Assembly (NCBI GenBank): GCA_946402275.1
Contig: CAMIVY010000004.1
Coordinates: forward strand, 1-64,000
Direction: 5' to 3'
Origin: an uncultured Prevotella sp.
GTDB taxonomy: Bacteria; Bacteroidota; Bacteroidia; Bacteroidales; Bacteroidaceae
Length of the DNA stretch: 64,000 nt
Every line of letters starts with the position of its first letter. Position 1 is the first letter of the stretch. A program made the translations under genes and the position numbers. Below are positions 62,050 through 64,000 of the stretch, piece by piece. The notes below the pieces were generated by a model, which saw only the letters and a program-made list of their open reading frames with translations, ran no database searches and was not told the origin of the DNA.

Positions 62050-64000
62050 TTATTTAACAAATAATGTGTTATTCTTGATATGTACATCCTGCTGTGGGAA
62101 AGGAATCTCAATGCCGTTCTGGTTCAGCGTGTCGTAGATGGTACGCAGTACATCGCTGATGACATCTGCTTTCCTGGCAGCATTGGTCCATACGAACATC
62201 TTGAAGTTGATACTGGAGTCGCCCAGTTCGCCAACCACAGACCGCGCCTTCTTGGAACGGTCCACCCACTTGTGGTTCAGCGCATTGACGGCATCATCCA
62301 CGAGGGTAATCACCTGTTGCAGATTGCTGCCATAAGCCACTCCGTAGGGGATTACCTGAAGTACATAGCCATGATTGCGCGTCAGGTTCTTATAGTTCTT
62401 GGTGAACAGCTGCGAGTTCTGGAAGGTGATGACCTCGCCATATACTGACTCTACTACGGTGGATGTGTAGCTGATACTGGTTACATTGCCTACGGTGCCG
62501 TCCACTTCGATTCTGTCACCCACTTTGATGCGTCCTGCCATGAGGGTGATGCCATAGTAGATATTCTCGATGATGTCCTTGGATGCAAAGCCGACACCTG
62601 TCGATAAACCTCCCGTCACCACAAGCAGCCACTGCATAGACATTCCCAGGATATTCATGGTGATGATGAACCAGGCGCCCCACACAATGACCTGTATGAC
62701 GTTCCTGCCCATCACCTCACGGCTGGCTGCCGTTGAGGAGTCCTTGATCTCGTAGTGCATACGCATGAATTTCAGCAGGGTTCTGTTGATATACGAGAAC
62801 AGGAACCACATGTTGATGACAATGGAGAGCGTCAGGATGCTGAGTTTCAGATTCTCGAAATCCATGAAGTTGGTCTTGAAAATCTTCCAGCAGAGGTCGG
62901 ACAAGTTAAACACGTCAGCCGCCCAATAGATGCTGATCATCACGGAGCCGACACCCAGAACGGGAAGTATCACCTGATAGGCGAGATGGTAGGCCCACGT
63001 CTGTGTGACGGGACGCTCGTAGAAGCGGTGTCGCTCACCATACAGTTTGATATACTGTGATACGCAGGTGATGGTGAGGATGCAGGTCAGCTGCATAATC
63101 CACCATATTAGAATCTGTACAGCCATCAGCGTATAGCCTGTCCATGAGCATACCACGGAGATGACGAATACCAACAGGGAGATATAGGTAAAGAACATGT
63201 CCGAACGGGGAATGTTCTGGTTGTGACGCCCTATGACATTCCACTGCCACAAAGCACAGATCAGCAGTACGGGCGGGAATAGCATGTTGACCAGTTCGCT
63301 GGGTATCAGGATGATGCGGAAGGCAATTACCAGGAAGCAGACGGTCAGCAGCGGTGTGTAGATGCGGAAGGTACTCTTAATCTGGTCGCCATTGACACGT
63401 AACAGTAGCGAAATCAGGATGACACCCAAAAGCCACGCGAACTCCACCAGCAGGTTGGAGGCCATGATGAAGAAGTTCTGTTGCGTAATGGCCAGTGTCA
63501 CTCCCAGGATGAGGGCAAAGGTGATGGTTGTCGTGGCCAGGGTGATACAGGTTCGTTTCTTCATGAACTCTTCGGTGCGCAGGCGCTTGGGCACCACAAA
63601 GCGGATGACGAAGAAGTTGAGCAGCGAGGCAATGATGGCATAGAGAATAGTGGAGATGAGCAGTCCGAAAATCCAACGGCTGTCCCATTGCGAACTCTCG
63701 TTAGGCTGGTATTTCTTGCTTACCGTCTCCTGCATGGCCTGCCAGTAGGAGCCCCAATTCTTGACGATAGTCCAGTAGTTAGCTCCGCCGTTCTTGAAGA
63801 TGCTGGTCTGTATGTCGTTATAACGCTTCTGCGCATAGTCGTTCAGATGGCTAAGTCGCTCTTCCGTCATGTCGTAATAGCGTATGTAGTCCTTCATGGT
63901 GCTGCGGTTCTCCTCCAGCGAGTTGCGTATGTTGGTGGCCAGTGTCAGACAGATGTTCCGATCCGTCTGGGCCTCCAGGCTCAGCATAGTTACTGGCATA
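62050..64000 (-). CDS. Mechanosensitive channel, MscS family (5' end outside window)
   Basis: The frame runs to the window end, so the true start and signal peptide lie beyond it. The N-terminal part is a helical extracellular domain; at least eight membrane spans follow from about residue 105. The MscS core is clear: GGLSTGVGFASKDIIENIYYGI is the pore helix, GDRIEVDGTVGNV the beta domain, and ending PFPQQDVHI, the usual MscS close. It opens under membrane tension to release solutes. It is a large MscM/MscK-like type with extra spans. It is separate from the kdsA operon. Confidence 0.88.
   Translation of the reverse strand, partial: MPVTMLSLEAQTDRNICLTLATNIRNSLEENRSTMKDYIRYYDMTEERLSHLNDYAQKRYNDIQTSIFKNGGANYWTIVKNWGSYWQAMQETVSKKYQPNESSQWDSRWIFGLLISTILYAIIASLLNFFVIRFVVPKRLRTEEFMKKRTCITLATTTITFALILGVTLAITQQNFFIMASNLLVEFAWLLGVILISLLLRVNGDQIKSTFRIYTPLLTVCFLVIAFRIILIPSELVNMLFPPVLLICALWQWNVIGRHNQNIPRSDMFFTYISLLVFVISVVCSWTGYTLMAVQILIWWIMQLTCILTITCVSQYIKLYGERHRFYERPVTQTWAYHLAYQVILPVLGVGSVMISIYWAADVFNLSDLCWKIFKTNFMDFENLKLSILTLSIVINMWFLFSYINRTLLKFMRMHYEIKDSSTAASREVMGRNVIQVIVWGAWFIITMNILGMSMQWLLVVTGGLSTGVGFASKDIIENIYYGITLMAGRIKVGDRIEVDGTVGNVTSISYTSTVVESVYGEVITFQNSQLFTKNYKNLTRNHGYVLQVIPYGVAYGSNLQQVITLVDDAVNALNHKWVDRSKKARSVVGELGDSSINFKMFVWTNAARKADVISDVLRTIYDTLNQNGIEIPFPQQDVHIKNNTLFVK

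Overview
The window looks like chromosomal DNA of a gut or oral Bacteroidales bacterium, most likely Prevotella or Segatella (Prevotellaceae). This rests on the many Bacteroidetes-type promoters (a -7 box TAnnTTTG, several with a TTTG -33 box exactly 20 nt upstream), on families largely confined to the phylum (TamL, DUF4827, DUF4199, DUF4248, DUF6048/DUF6452, smalltalk peptide, HTCS-like regulator, a type IX-like secretion tail) and on overall gene style. No species can be named from the sequence alone.

Layout. 1-3.4 kb: the end of a TonB-dependent outer-membrane receptor and a secreted S41-type protease. 3.5-9.4 kb: an accessory stretch with a rod-shaped candidate RNA, a three-gene HipB/HipS/HipT toxin-antitoxin locus with paired operators, a VirE-type ATPase with DUF4248, and an Fe-S aldo/keto reductase whose Tat leader is cut off by an in-frame TAG. 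9.4-23.2 kb: initiator tRNA-fMet, an autoregulated TetR gene, fabG, an RluA-type pseudouridine synthase, the tamB-tamL envelope assembly pair, a nucleotidyltransferase, an NrnA-type phosphodiesterase, a DUF4827 lipoprotein and glmM. 23.2-32 kb, mostly minus strand: aldA, a beta-helix lipoprotein coupled to a LytS/LytTR two-component system, an LEA-like lipoprotein, exonuclease III, ribH and a TPR protein. 32-43 kb: recF-dciA, then minus-strand housekeeping and envelope genes (fau, ctpA, dCMP deaminase, dcp, a Crp-family regulator, apbE, DUF6048/DUF6452, a GT2 glycosyltransferase, DUF4199).

43.1-45.6 kb: SRP RNA, tRNA-Thr and a mobile-element-like stretch with a smalltalk peptide, an HU-like protein, an AT-rich cruciform between GTGCAC repeats, GTTGACT repeats and an IS-like remnant. 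45.6-55 kb: a subtilase with a sorting tail, a large lipoprotein with a possible leukocidin-like core, and a three-gene operon (degenerate histidine kinase, orphan substrate-binding lipoprotein, TPR protein). 55-64 kb: a minus-strand operon kdsA-kdsD-(phosphorelay-dead HTCS)-phospholipase D, which links KDO (lipid A core sugar) synthesis to an odd regulator, then a MscS-like channel cut by the window end.

Three themes cut across the window. First, several families of short direct repeats (GTGAACAGTGAA-like, ATGAGAAATGAG-like, GTAAGAGGTAAGA-like) lie between genes and also run into at least nine reading frames, at signal peptides, loops, domain linkers and protein ends. Second, two sensor proteins keep kinase architecture but lack the phospho-accepting residues. 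Third, many genes have a -7 box only a few bases before the start codon, suggesting leaderless or nearly leaderless mRNAs.
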